Below are positions 1-11,453 of a stretch of DNA of 64,000 bases, piece by piece (the first letter of the stretch is position 1; each line of letters begins with the position of its first letter). The stretch covers positions 496,001 to 560,000 of the forward strand of contig VFIW01000002.1 of the NCBI GenBank assembly GCA_006386115.1. The letters are read 5' to 3'. The notes beneath the pieces are model-generated. The model saw only the letters and a program-made list of their open reading frames with translations, did not search any database and was not told the DNA's origin. The translations under genes and the position numbers were made by a program. The stretch is from Globisporangium splendens. Its lineage: Eukaryota; Oomycota; Peronosporomycetes; Pythiales; Pythiaceae.

Positions 1-1448
1 GGGTCAAAGTACTCCAAGTCGCTGAACGACACGGGGATGCCCAGGATGATCTTGACCAGCGGCATGGACAGATGGAAACCCCAGACGCCGCCTTCGAGCA
101 GCGCGCGGCCAATGAGTCGCCCCGTCGAGAAGTAGTACGTCAAGTGGTCGTCTCCAATGTCGTGCGCCGAGCTCGGGTTCAGGTAAAACGACTGGTCGCT
201 CTTGTTGTGGCACACAAACAATTGCAATTGCGGACTCAGCAGCATCTCGTTCACGAGCATGAACCACTCGCGGTGCACGCCGCCAGCGTCCACGCCGCTC
301 TCGTCCAAAAACGTGATGCGCATGAACGAGCGGATATTCTTCTCCTGGATGCAGCTCAAGTGGTCGATCGACTCCTCCAACATGTACTCGCGGTGCACCG
401 AGAGCTTGAGGAACTCGACTTCCGCCGGCACGATCAGCGACGCCGTGGAGATCACGAAGTGCGCGTACTTGGTCGGGAAATCCTGGGCCACGAACGTCAC
501 GACCTCGTTCATGCGCTCCTTGGACTCGAGCGTGCTGCCCGTCGGGAAAATCGCCGGGTTTGCGTCGTTCGATGGGACGAGGTCCATGGTGATGCTGTCG
601 TCCCATTTCACGAGTCCTGCCGCCGCGACAGTCTCGACCTGGTGCTGAGACTGCTGCTGCTCAGCAGAGTCGTCCTCTTGCTTTTCCTGCTGGAAGCGCA
701 CGGCGTACCCGGGGAACTGCGACTCGACCGCGCCGCCATTCACGCACCCGCGGTACCAAAACATGTTGCCATTGACGTCCAGCTTGCGCACCCACTCCTT
801 GCGTTTTCTACAGAACACACAAAAGAGTCTGATGAATGTGCCGTCCTCATCAACAAATATGGAAACTCTATGCTATAAAAGAACGTACCGCGCGCGGATT
901 TGCTGCGTCGTGAGCTGCTGAGTGCCGCTCGTGGGCGTCGCGCCGTCGCTGCTCGCGTTCTCCTTCTTCTTCTTGGTCGCGTCATCCGCATTGTCGCCCG
1001 CGAGCTTCTCGCCGCAGAGACTGCAGTACGCGAAGCGCTTGAAATTCTCAAACTCACAGCCTGGACACACCGTGAACCCGGCTTCCGCTTCTCTGTAATA
1101 GCAGCAATGAGAAACAAAATCCAGTTGAGCACACAGACTTGTGTATAGAGGCGTAAATAAATGAATGCACCTGGTCGCGGCGTCAATGCGATGCTCCACC
1201 GATTCGCCTCTGTAGTATATACAGAACCGCACACACGCACGAGTGTTAGCATGTGAATATGAAGTCCATGCAAATGCTCGTAACATATATACGTACGAGA
1301 GCAGTGGCGTGTGCATGTTTTCGAGCATGCGGCGCTGCTGCTTGCGGCATCCGGCGAGCCAGACGATGAGGAAGATGACGCAGATCACGAGCATGCCCAC
1401 GCCCTGGTAGAGCATCGCCGACACCGTGTTGCCGCTCGAGTCCGCCAT
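1..1448 (-). CDS. HECT-type E3 ubiquitin ligase, membrane-anchored (partial, C-terminus off window)
   Basis: Predicted E3 ligase that would accept ubiquitin from an E2 and pass it to substrates. Exons on the minus strand: 1448-1297, 1209-1171 (39-nt microexon), 1092-889 and 807 to beyond base 1, all with GT/AG borders and phases that match the intact paralogue at 14844-17099. Exon 1 encodes a hydrophobic segment (VICVIFLIVWLAG) ending in basic residues, so a membrane anchor is likely. Exon 3 encodes a RanBP2-like zinc finger (CPGC..N..CSLC, spacing C-x2-C-x3-N-x6-C-x2-C). Exon 4 starts with a WW-like stretch (KEWMRKLDV..FWYRG) and runs into the HECT domain (MRITFLDESGVDAGGVHREW). The HECT C-lobe with the catalytic cysteine lies outside the window. 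The start is the first Met before the hydrophobic segment. Ligase class is firm; substrate unknown. Confidence 0.85.
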
Positions 1449-1880
1449 CCTGCCTCAATGGACACAAATACAGGAACAGAGGCGGCGTCTTCTGTCGATC
1501 AACAGGAGAATGGAAATAGGGAACTGTGTGATGTGGCCGATATGAGGGAAGGAGGATGCGCCATTGTTCCCTCCCTTTAATTGGCCATTCCCACCGATTA
1601 CGTACGTATTGGACCTCTATACAAGAGACAGCTAAAGATTAGACAGTGCGGGTAGGGCAACAAGACGATATTTGTGCAGATATGCATGGGTCATCTTCCC
1701 AGGGTTCGGGTTTTCAGCTTTTGGTATCTTTGTAGAGAGGGACAATGTCGGTGTGGAAAGAAAGACACAAGGCGAGTAACCATCCAGTGTCTATAAACAT
1801 TGCTTTAGAATCAGTTTCGAACGCTCCTCGATTTTGCCATTTTGGAACCATAATAAACATTCAATTTTCTGTTCATTTAT
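1449..1880. other. Intergenic, upstream of the partial HECT gene
   Basis: No convincing coding region, RNA gene or recognisable core promoter. It should hold the promoter of the minus-strand HECT gene that starts at 1448. Confidence 0.5.
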
Positions 1881-1894
1881 GGAAACGGAAATTC

Positions 1895-4508
1895 TTTATC
1901 TTTATCTTTATAAGGTGAGGTATATTGAGGTTCATTGTCGTGACCTACAATATCCATTCTCCTACCTAATCTTCATTGCGAATTTCATCTAGAAGTGTAA
2001 ATGTGTCTACAGCGCGGATTGCAATAGATCACTTCTGAATGCTAAATAATCTTTGACCAGGATGGCATGTTCTCTTGGTCCTATGTGAGGCTGCCTTGTG
2101 TTGTCCAATGACCTTGGGTCTTCCGAACTTCGCATAAGCCAATGCATGACGTCGTTGTCAAGATCCTGGGTGAGATTGTTGAAAGCAGCTCTTTGAGTTG
2201 GGAAGTGAACCTGCGTTGAGGTTCTGGTGTCCATGGCTAGGTTGGCGGCTGAGTCCGCCATCTTGTTGAAGGCACGGTAGTGATGGTACCATCCTCGGAT
2301 GTCGATGCAATCCGCGAGTCGTCGACTTGTCAGGTATAAACGTGCCAATCGGTGCTGTCGAGGGGACCGATGCATTCTCTGTTGGGAGATAATGAGTGCA
2401 CTGTCTCCAATCACGTACAACGGTTCGAAGTGACTGCGTTGGGCTTCTCGGAGTCCATGTATGAGACCCCAGTACTCGGCAAAGTTGTTGGTCGTGTCCT
2501 TCCTGCTATACCCATGCTCGCGGCCCAAATTAAACTGGCTGTGTGCGAGTCCTTATGGACACGCACGATAATGGATCCAGTCCCTCCTGGTCCTGGATTG
2601 CCGCGTGATCCACCATCGAAAAACAACAGGTAAACGCCGCGAGTATCATTTGGAGTCAAGGGGATGGCGTCGGTTTGGCTGAGAAAGCAGTCGACATATG
2701 CCTTGAGAACTGCCGCAACCGTGTGACCGTCCGAGTCTCCAGCTTGCGCTTCAGCGAGTCGTGTGAGGTTTCGCATTCCTGCCTCTAATCTGGTCATCAT
2801 GATCGCCATCTCAGCAGTCGATTTGATTGGATCCGAATCCATGCGTCGCAGATGCGCACACCAAATGGCTGTATGAGCGACGCGCTCATATATCGCCACA
2901 GCATGTGTGCGACGGAATAGAGATGATCTTGGAGATGTTCATTGGAGCACTTGTGTCCGATAATGTGTCTCTTGATCGTGGTCCATGCATGCCTTGGAGT
3001 ATCTGGTAGATCCAGACTGAAGATCCAGATTGCGGGGTCGTGACCAGGAGTGATTCCGATCTTCGCCCATAGCGCATAAAAGTAGTTCCACACCAGTTTG
3101 GCTTTCGGACACTCCCAGAATAGATGTTGAACAGAAGATTGGACAACTTGGGAACATTCGGGATTCGAGCAGGATAGATCAGCTTTCTCATAGTTCCACA
3201 TGGAGAGTCGGTTGGCTTTCAGCCGGAGAAGAGTCTGAGCCGTATAAGCAGTAATCCCTGGGATGTTGTGTAATTCGCTCCACTGGATTAATTGCAGTCC
3301 TGGCCACAGAGACTCTGCTGTTTGGACAGCTTTGTTGACTGCTGCATCTCGTGTATCTTTGCCAATTTGTGTTCTCGTTGCTGCAACTTGTTGCCGATAG
3401 AAAGATCTGGTCGTATTGTATCGTCCGTTGCCACCCCATAGTTGCACGATTCTTGTGAAACGTGGATGTGCATGGAACGACACCTTCTGCCCGTTCAAGT
3501 CTCTTGTTGCCATGATGTCACAGTCCAATGCGTAGCACATAACCGCTCGAGCGCTCGAATTGACGGCCGGGAGAATCCGGAGATTCCACATGTTGGGATG
3601 AAGTTAAGCACTCCTGGTCTTACCCACTCCCATCGAAGTATGTCACCCAGTTGTGCCGTTCCGACTGATAATGATGTGTGAGCAAGCTTGTAAGGGGAGC
3701 CGCTGGAATCAAGAAGCCACCCATCTGCAGTCGAGGTCATGTATGGCGACCATTCTGCACAGAATGTCCCACGTAGCTTTCGTTCTTCAGCGATGATACC
3801 TGGAAGCCTGTCAGACATTTTAGAGCTGAGGTCGATCTGGAACACATCGCCGTCCCATTGAGTCTGCACAATTGTCGACTTGAAGTGCTTGTAACACCAA
3901 CGTACATTATCACGTTCTCTGGGCTCATAGGGTCGAGAATGGAGCGACGCACATAATACTGCGCCAGTTGTCCACATAGTATCACGAAGCTGGGGTGGCC
4001 GCCTTGGAATTGCATCGAGCGGCGTGATGTACGTCGAAGAAGCCCTTGTGTTGTGCAGCAAGATTTCCCCGACGACCTGATCGATGTGAGAGGTTGTGAT
4101 TGCCCATTTGGAGACTGCTGTGGCACTCATCGTCATCAGCTCAGTTCTGATGTTGGGTACTGACAAGCCTCCATTCATTTTTTTGAGCTCAGCTTGTTCT
4201 TCCTTCATCCACGGTTTCGCAGGCTTACCATTCCTTGAGCCCCAGACAAATTGTTTCACTAGGTCGTGTAGCTGATTGACAATAGCCGTAGAGGGCCAGG
4301 AGTGCCTGGCCACGTAAAGCACTTTGGGTATGATGACGGCACTGGCAATTGCTGCGCGTTGGGCGACAGAGTGAGTTTTGAGACGCGCAAGTCGAAGTCT
4401 GGCACGTAAGGCTTGGATGCACTTGGACCAGTTACTTGCATTCGAAGGCGTTTGTCCGACTTGGATGCCGAGGTAGCGGCAATGTTCCTCACGTTGTAGC
4501 ACATGAAG
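1895..4508 (-). mobile_element. LINE-A: 5'-truncated non-LTR retrotransposon
   Basis: Minus-strand LINE fragment holding the second half of ORF2: the region after the reverse transcriptase, a zinc-knuckle-like stretch (CSNPECSQ...HLFWECP) and a C-terminal RNase H (FDGGSRGNPGPGGTG, NNFAEYWGL, VIGDSALI, NKMADSAAN give the D-E-D-D set). It is flanked by a perfect 14-bp target duplication, ggaaacggaaattc, at 1881-1894 and 4509-4522. The 3' end (1895-1911) is a run of ATAAAG-type units on the element strand rather than plain poly-A. Compared with other copies it has an internal deletion of roughly 160-190 bp near 3530 and small frameshifts near 2520 and 2875, so it is dead. Confidence 0.93.
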
Positions 4509-5387
4509 GGAAACGGAAATTCATGCACAGCGAGCGACACACGATCGCTGTTCGCTCACTGGATTCCAAAACGTACACACCTCTCAATGTGCGTGGTGTA
4601 GCAAGTGTCATATCACCATGTTGTTCTCTTTTGCCAAGCGCGGCACACGAAAGTGTCGAAAGCCCTCGTGATTGATCATGCGCACTGCCGTGTTCATACA
4701 TGCAAATCAAAGCGGTCTTATCCCTGACGCTCAAGTCTTACCCCAGTTCGCGCATATTACACTATCAGCTCAGTAGGGTAGACAAGACATCTTTTTGTAG
4801 GCTCATAGCAGCCGTCAAGTCTCAAGCACGCTTCGTTTCTCCGATGACCCTTGTGCTCATGCGACTCTTGCTTGCTAAATCAAAGCATCTCAACAGCCAT
4901 CACAAACAACAGGCTTTTGTAGATGGACTGGCCAAACTAAAGACTTGTCGCGATGTGTACAAATCGTAATTCTGTAAGAGAGACTCCCACACAAATTACG
5001 GTTTGTGCATCGCGACAAGAATTGCGCTATTCGCACGAGGTAAATATCACGACGCCGATTGACGTTGGTGAGCGGAAATACGTGTCGTGGGGTGTAGCAA
5101 AGGCTCAGCAATAAAGAAAAAGGAAAGATGTTACCACATACCTTACTGCACACGCACGTATCATGTTCGTTCACAAATGCACACGCTGACTGGCGCATCG
5201 TCGTCCCCGCTCACGCGTACGCGCGCTTTCTTTCTCCTCTTGCGCTGTGTATCTCCCACTCATGGTACACCACCGCGTAGGTGACGAGCAGAAGTCGCTA
5301 TCTGTTTTATAATCGCATCGCACTCTTGGAGGTGCTTGCGCACACAAAGGACAGCAACAAACACCGCACGCACATATCATGATCGAG

Positions 5388-5388
<1 letters not shown>

Positions 5389-5418
<30 letters not shown>
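5389..5418. repeat. (CA)15 microsatellite
   Basis: Uninterrupted CA dinucleotide repeat, about 30 bp. Confidence 0.97.
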
Positions 5419-5420
<2 letters not shown>

Positions 5421-5866
5421 CGGTTCTCTCCCACCTTCTGGTCGCGCTCTGTTTGGCGCTCTCTTCGCTCATTTCTGTTGCGTTGTGTGGACGAGGAAAA
5501 AGCTGTTTTGTGGGCGAGAAACATACTGCTTGCTGTTAATTGCATCAGTCACCGTGCGTACATATCAGCAGTCGGACATTTTGAGACCCGATGCAAACTT
5601 TCAGAAACAAGTGAGACACGACACCGACACAACTTCTGATAATCTGTAATTACTGTGCCAGACTGTGGTTTCCAAAAGCCTCTTTATGTAAGTTGCATCT
5701 ATTATAAACGGGTATCGCGTGTCAATTTAAGACTCAAGTGCAAGAGAGGGAGGGAGCACGGTACGCATCGTGTACAGAAACAAGCCAGAATCAGACACCA
5801 GGTTTATTTTCTTCTTCTTTTTTCGAAAGAGACCTCTTTATACGCGGTGAACACCTTGAGAAGAGA

Positions 5867-5884
5867 TGTGTGTGTGTGTGTGTG
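5867..5884. repeat. (TG)9 microsatellite
   Basis: Uninterrupted TG dinucleotide repeat, about 18 bp, 450 bp from the CA run. Confidence 0.95.
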
Positions 5885-8489
5885 TCGCTTGTGTCCAACA
5901 CGAGGAGCCAAATGATTGCTCTTGACGCCTGGAAAGAGATGAAATGATGCGATCTGCACTTTGATGTGTGGCTGCGACACGGTCTTTGTGTGTGTCGGCA
6001 ACACTGGACGAACCCATGCATTTAGTCGATTTCCGTGTTTTCTGAAACATGCCACTGATCTACCATTTGTTGAGCAGGTTGGTGCCAATGCGTGCGTAGA
6101 ACAAAACTGACACCTCATCTGGAGCCGTTTGCGATTCTCGCTCGGACGCTGACAGCGCGGTTTGCCACATTGAGCACTTACCTAATTTAATGGTTTGGTG
6201 TGCCGCTCCAGGTGCATCGAATTCGCGGGTCGTTTGGGTATCTCCCGGCTGGCGCAGTCCCGTTCGAAGGCTACGTCCGTGTCAAAGCGCGCTGATCTTG
6301 CACAGGAATACTTGGGTTGGTCTTGAGTAGCAGAAGCAGCATACCGCATCAAGCTCGAAATGAAGGTGCTCAAGTTGCCGGGAGCCTGTGGTACGCTTGG
6401 AAGTTCAAGTCGCTTGTTCTGACAATCAAGGCTGTTAGGCTTCATCCAGTCATGCCTCTCAAAACCATTACCTCCCTCTCGATTTGTGCGATGTAGCGTC
6501 ATCAAGCCCATGCGCGTTATTTGTTTGTTTTTGCTTTTTTTTTCTGGGTACCGCGGGTGTAGCAAAATTGGCGCTATTGTAGGTGCATCCATTAGTCTGT
6601 GCACTTCTCATTATTTGTCGTCGTGCAGAATCTGTCCAGAGCCAGCAGCGCATTGTCCGATTGGCACCGAGATCGTCTCTATGTTGTTACGGATATTCTT
6701 GTGCTTATTAGGAATGAGATCGTTGAGCACCGACTGGTTGCCGCAACACGGTACTTGATCTGAACATTCCGGTCATGGATGCACTGCTCACTCTCGCGTA
6801 TACCTTCCAGCAACTCACTCCTCATTCTTACTTGCCATGCATGTATGTAGAGACGCGGAAGCTGGATTCACTCTGTGTCCCGGATGTGGATTTGAAAACT
6901 TCACGAGAGTTGCGTACTGCTGCCTCTGTGGTGATAAGCTATCAGTGGAAAGTACCCCCGAGAAGCGACCAAATGGTACCGAGACACCGATAAATGACGT
7001 GAGAAAGCTCAACGCCCAGCAAATCTGCGTGCGGTACGTTACTTTTGGCATGTTGCCAACGTGCTTGTTGAGCGCAACATCCTAAACGTGAGCCTCACTC
7101 ATATCGCTTCTGTGTGTACCTTCAACTCTTTAGGAAGCGCAAGGAGTGGATGCGCAAAGTAGACGTCGACGGCAACCTGTTCTGGCACCGAGGCAACGAC
7201 AACAGCAACAGCAGTAGCACGAAGAGTTCAGTGTCAGCAGCTCAGAGCCCAGGGTTCGTGCTGCAGTACACAACTGAGGACGTAACCAATGCGCTGCCGG
7301 AAGAAGGTGGCGTCGAGATGATCGAACCTGGGGTCATCCAAATGGACGAAGGAGTCGCAATGACACTGGTTCCCTCGACTGAGGCGACGCCTGCGCGATT
7401 CCCTGTGGGGGCGACGCTGCCCTTCTCAGCGGAGCATATGAGCGAGATCATCACAATGAGCGCCCTCGATTTCCCGTCCAAATATGCGCACTTCGTCGTT
7501 TCTACAGCCGCATTGCTCGTGCCGGCTGATGTCGCGTTTATCAAACTCTCGATCCATCGCGACCAAATGCTAGAGGAATCTGTGGATCACGTCGGCTGCA
7601 TCAAGGAGAAGAACATCCACTCGTACATGCGCATCAACTTCATGGACGAGAGTGGTGTGGACGCCGGCGGCATCCATCGTGAGTGGTTTATGCTCGTGAA
7701 CGAGCTACTCGTGAATCCAACTCTCCAGTTGTTCACGTGCTGCAACAAGAGTGATCAGTCGTACTACGTCAACCCAGCGGCCAAGTACCACCTCGGTGCT
7801 GACAACCTCACGTACTACTATGCAACCGGTCGCTTGATTGGCCGCGCGCTACTCGAAGGATGTACCTGGGGGTTCCACTTGGCGCTGCCGCTGCTCAAGA
7901 CTATCCTCGGTATTCCCGTCTCGTTCAGCGACCTGGAGTACCTGGACCCCGAGGCGTACCGCAGCATGGTGTGGCTCGTGGAGAACGACGGCGTCGACGA
8001 TTTAGGACTGGACTTCAGCGTCATGGAAAACCGCGGTGGTGAGCTCGTCCAGGTTGAGCTCATCCCCAATGGCTGCAATGTCGCAGTGACGGATGAGAAC
8101 AAGCACGTGTACTTGAAGCGCAAGTTCGAGTACTTGCTGTTTGAGAGCGTATCGGACCAGTTGTACATGCTGCTGAAGGGCATCTACGAGGTGATCCCAC
8201 AGGAGCTGCTGCTGCTCTTTGACGCCGAGGAGCTGGACTACTTGTTGTGTGGCACACAGGAGATCGATGTGGAAGACTGGAAGGCCAACACAGTCTGCTC
8301 CACGAATCTCAAGTGGACGAACGTGCTCGAGTGGTTCTGGGAGGTCGTGTCGGAGATGCCGAACGAGTATCGAAGGAGGCTGTTGCAGTTTTCGACGGGC
8401 TCGTCTCGAGTCCCGCTCTCGGGGTTTGCAGGATTGACCAGTTATGATGGACGCCTGTGTCCGTTTACGCTGAAGGGCACGTCGTCGTG

Positions 8490-8838
8490 TGTGGTGATTG
8501 GCACCTAGTTTAGATCGAACGGAGCAGTTGCAGTTGAGGTCCAGGGACCGTCACTCAGGGGACGTCTCTCGCGCAGGTATTCGGCAAGTGAGTCATTTGG
8601 GAAATGACTCACCTCAGGTAGTGAGTCATCGCTGCTTGTACTTGAACTGCGTATGTGTATGTGCATGTTGCATTTAGCGACACAAAGGCCCAGTGTGTTG
8701 TTACTCTCTCCCAAGCACTTGGTGCTCTGGGCCGACACTGCCATGGGGAACAGCAAGAGCTTTGGGATAATCGGCCGATAGGCATGCATGAATGACAACA
8801 TTGAACAATTTGCCTTTTATAGCACTGGTCGTGCCATA
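8490..8838 (+). repeat. 5' LTR of retrotransposon 1
   Basis: 349-bp direct repeat matching 13412-13760 except for one T/A and one C/T difference. It contains a short inverted motif, gagtcatttgggaaatgactc, near 8590. Confidence 0.96.
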
Positions 8839-8909
8839 AAGTCGACTTTGGTTACACACCAGCGCAAACACTGCGCAAACGATATCAAGCGAGAAAGAAC
8901 GAAGACGAG

Positions 8910-11453
8910 ATGCCGTCGTTCCAAGTGGACTCCGATGGTGACGTTGACATGTCCGTCAGCCACCCGGTGTTCGAGTTCATCAAGGCCCCACGCATCGCTT
9001 CGTGGGATCAATCGGCTTTGGTGAAGTGGCGTCGCGAGCGCCAGCAGTACGAGAGGAAGATCCGAGAGCGCTGTAGCGTTACCGGTGAAGCGTACGAAAA
9101 CGTGACCGTGAGCGTGATTGCGTCGGTCGACACGCGGATATTGAACGATCTAGCGCACTACGCATTCGAGAAGCAAGTGTCGTGCCTGACGGACAGCGAT
9201 ATCATCGACACCGTACGAAAGAAATGCTCGAGCCTTTTGAACGCGCATGCTCCGGACGTGGAAGAGCTCTTCAAGCAGCAACTGAGCATGAATCTCCGCG
9301 AGCGCGACATCGAAGCCCGCATCATGAAGTATTTCATGGATTTTGATTTGATCGTGGAGGAGAACGGATTGTCTGAGGTGCTTGGCAGTGAAGCACTGCT
9401 AGACACAGTTGACGACATGGCGAGGAAAAAGAGCCGCTGCAAGCTCCTGATTGACAACTTGGCTCCTGCCATGCTGAAGACGGACATTAAACGCCTTGTT
9501 CCGATCCAGCACCGTCAAGCAAAGACGAACGACGTGTCTTTGCGAAACCTGATCGTTCACAGGGCTACTGAGCAGCAACACTTCCACCTTCTCCAGCAGG
9601 AGAAGCCAGATGCAGTAAAGAAGACGCACGTCAGCGGGCAGAAAGAGGCCAAGCTAAAGGTTCCGTTTCAGCAAAAAGCCAAGCATGGCAGCAGTCTACC
9701 GCAGTCCGGGTGTTTGATCTGTAAGGGCTCGCACTGGGTGTCCGATTGCCCGTCCGCAACAGACGCCGAAAAGCTGGCTGCTCGTCAGAAGATGTGGAGC
9801 CGTTCGAAAGGAGTGACGAAGGTAAAAGCCGCAAAGCCTGTGACATTGGACACGGGTGATACTCTTACAATCAACGGGTTGTTGGAGGTGAACTACTGCG
9901 CCGACACCGGCGCAACGTTCAACATTCTGCCAAGTAAGGTCCTGGTCGAGCTTCTGGAGGCTGACAGTTCTTTCTCCACTGTGGGGCTCAAGGCACCACT
10001 CGCAATGAAGATGGCTGATGGACGAACGGTCACGTGTAAGGAGGAGTGCTCAGTCGACCTGCAGATCTCAACTGCTGCTGGCCCTGTGTGCATTCGCAAC
10101 GTGCACTGCCTCATCCTCGAAGGCGAAGATGAAGAGTTTCTTTTGGGGAACAACACTCTCAAGTCCATGGGGATCGACGTTGGTCAAATGATCGAGCAGC
10201 TTGCTGGAACGTCGGTCGACGGCGACGCGGGTGACGATATCCCTCCGGAAGATGATCTCGGCACTGATGTGGACAGTGAAGTGCAATTGTGCCTCGAGCG
10301 AATGTTTCGCGAAGCAGAGGCGAGTGGTTTCAAGCAAAAGCTGATGCCCATGCTGCGCGGTTTGGTGATGCAGTACCGAGATGTTTGGCGTGTGCGGATT
10401 GGACCTGATGCTGCTGCAAAGGTGGAACCCCTGAGAGTTACGATACAGGATGGGGCAATGCCGTTTCGGTGCAAGGCCAGGAAGTACCCCGAGCTTCAAA
10501 GTGCGTTTGTGAAGACGTACGTACAACAACTGGTCGAGTTCGGTTTTGTGCGGAAGAACAATCACAGCAAATGGTGTTGTGCAGTCGTACCAGTGCGGAA
10601 GCACGGAAGCCACGATGACTTTCGCATCACAAACGACTACCGCCCGATCAATCGCGTGTCTATTCCGATCGCTGGGTCCACTCCAAATCTGGCTGTGGTG
10701 ACTCAGAAGGTCAAAGGAGCTAAGCGATTTGGAAACTTTGATCTGTTCAAAGGATTCTGGCAAATGCCTCTTGCTGAAGAAAGTCAAGAGCTTTTCAGCT
10801 TTATGACTGAGGACGCGGTCTACACTCCGACTCGTGTACCTCAAGGAGCTGTTGACTCGGCTCTCCATTTCCAGACGCAAATGCAAGAAGTGTTTGGGGA
10901 CATGTTATACGACTCAGTCCTTATCTGGATTGATGACATTGCTCTCTTTGCGCAGGATGACGAGACGTACCTTCTAAAGCTGGAGCAGTTCTTTCGCATT
11001 CTCCGCGAGAGGAACCTGAAGCTCAGTGCGACTAAGAGCTCGCTGGTTCAGCAAGCAATCACATGGTGCGGCAAGGTCATTGATGGTGATGGCGTCCGAC
11101 ATGACCCAGCGCGTATCCAAGCTCTGCGAACGTTGCCGCTTCCAGTAACTGCCGCTGACTTGCAGTACCTTCTGTGCGCCACCAACTGGGTCCGTGACTC
11201 GTTGGTAGACTACGCGAGAGTGGTCGCGCCACTACAGCACTTTCTGGATTTGGTGTTGGTGAACAAAAGCCGAAAGAAGCGATATGCAGAGAGCATTGTC
11301 CTCAACTGGGACAGTGACGCTAAAGTCTCCTACAAGGCGCTAATCAATCTCCTCGCCAGCTCAACCAAGCTGGCCTTTCCTGATGCGACCTCCACAGTCT
11401 GCTTGTGTACCGATGCCTCCAATTTGGGTGGGCAGTGGTGGTTACTCAAGTGA
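8910..11453 (+). CDS. Gag-protease-reverse transcriptase polyprotein of retrotransposon 1 (first part)
   Basis: 847-residue frame. The N-terminal ~250 residues are Gag-like, followed by a CCHC zinc knuckle near residues 270-282 (CLICKGSHWVSDC). An aspartic protease active site lies near residue 330 (CADTGATFNIL). The reverse transcriptase spans roughly 505-720 with the catalytic box WIDDIALF near 672, a WIDD variant of the usual YxDD. The frame ends just inside RNase H at TDASNLG, where one base appears to be missing; the next frame continues the domain exactly. Start is the first Met after the leader. It would replicate the element in virus-like particles. Confidence 0.92.
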   Translation: MPSFQVDSDGDVDMSVSHPVFEFIKAPRIASWDQSALVKWRRERQQYERKIRERCSVTGEAYENVTVSVIASVDTRILNDLAHYAFEKQVSCLTDSDIIDTVRKKCSSLLNAHAPDVEELFKQQLSMNLRERDIEARIMKYFMDFDLIVEENGLSEVLGSEALLDTVDDMARKKSRCKLLIDNLAPAMLKTDIKRLVPIQHRQAKTNDVSLRNLIVHRATEQQHFHLLQQEKPDAVKKTHVSGQKEAKLKVPFQQKAKHGSSLPQSGCLICKGSHWVSDCPSATDAEKLAARQKMWSRSKGVTKVKAAKPVTLDTGDTLTINGLLEVNYCADTGATFNILPSKVLVELLEADSSFSTVGLKAPLAMKMADGRTVTCKEECSVDLQISTAAGPVCIRNVHCLILEGEDEEFLLGNNTLKSMGIDVGQMIEQLAGTSVDGDAGDDIPPEDDLGTDVDSEVQLCLERMFREAEASGFKQKLMPMLRGLVMQYRDVWRVRIGPDAAAKVEPLRVTIQDGAMPFRCKARKYPELQSAFVKTYVQQLVEFGFVRKNNHSKWCCAVVPVRKHGSHDDFRITNDYRPINRVSIPIAGSTPNLAVVTQKVKGAKRFGNFDLFKGFWQMPLAEESQELFSFMTEDAVYTPTRVPQGAVDSALHFQTQMQEVFGDMLYDSVLIWIDDIALFAQDDETYLLKLEQFFRILRERNLKLSATKSSLVQQAITWCGKVIDGDGVRHDPARIQALRTLPLPVTAADLQYLLCATNWVRDSLVDYARVVAPLQHFLDLVLVNKSRKKRYAESIVLNWDSDAKVSYKALINLLASSTKLAFPDATSTVCLCTDASNLGGQWWLLK

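Larger units (their letters stand above)
4523..6509. other. Intergenic region, two dinucleotide repeats
   Basis: About 2 kb with no convincing gene. The open frames here are short, low-complexity or shared with CA/TG repeats. It separates LINE-A from the interrupted HECT gene. A short frame at 6510-6573 (MRVICLFLLFFSG) resembles the hydrophobic exon 1 of the HECT paralogues and may be a degenerate first exon. Confidence 0.45.

Noticed and set aside
5389..5884. CRISPR-like or other structured array around the CA/TG runs
   Set aside because: They are plain dinucleotide microsatellites without spacers.
11405..11453. Programmed frameshift in retrotransposon 1
   Set aside because: Position inside RNase H and lack of a slippery heptamer favour a simple indel.
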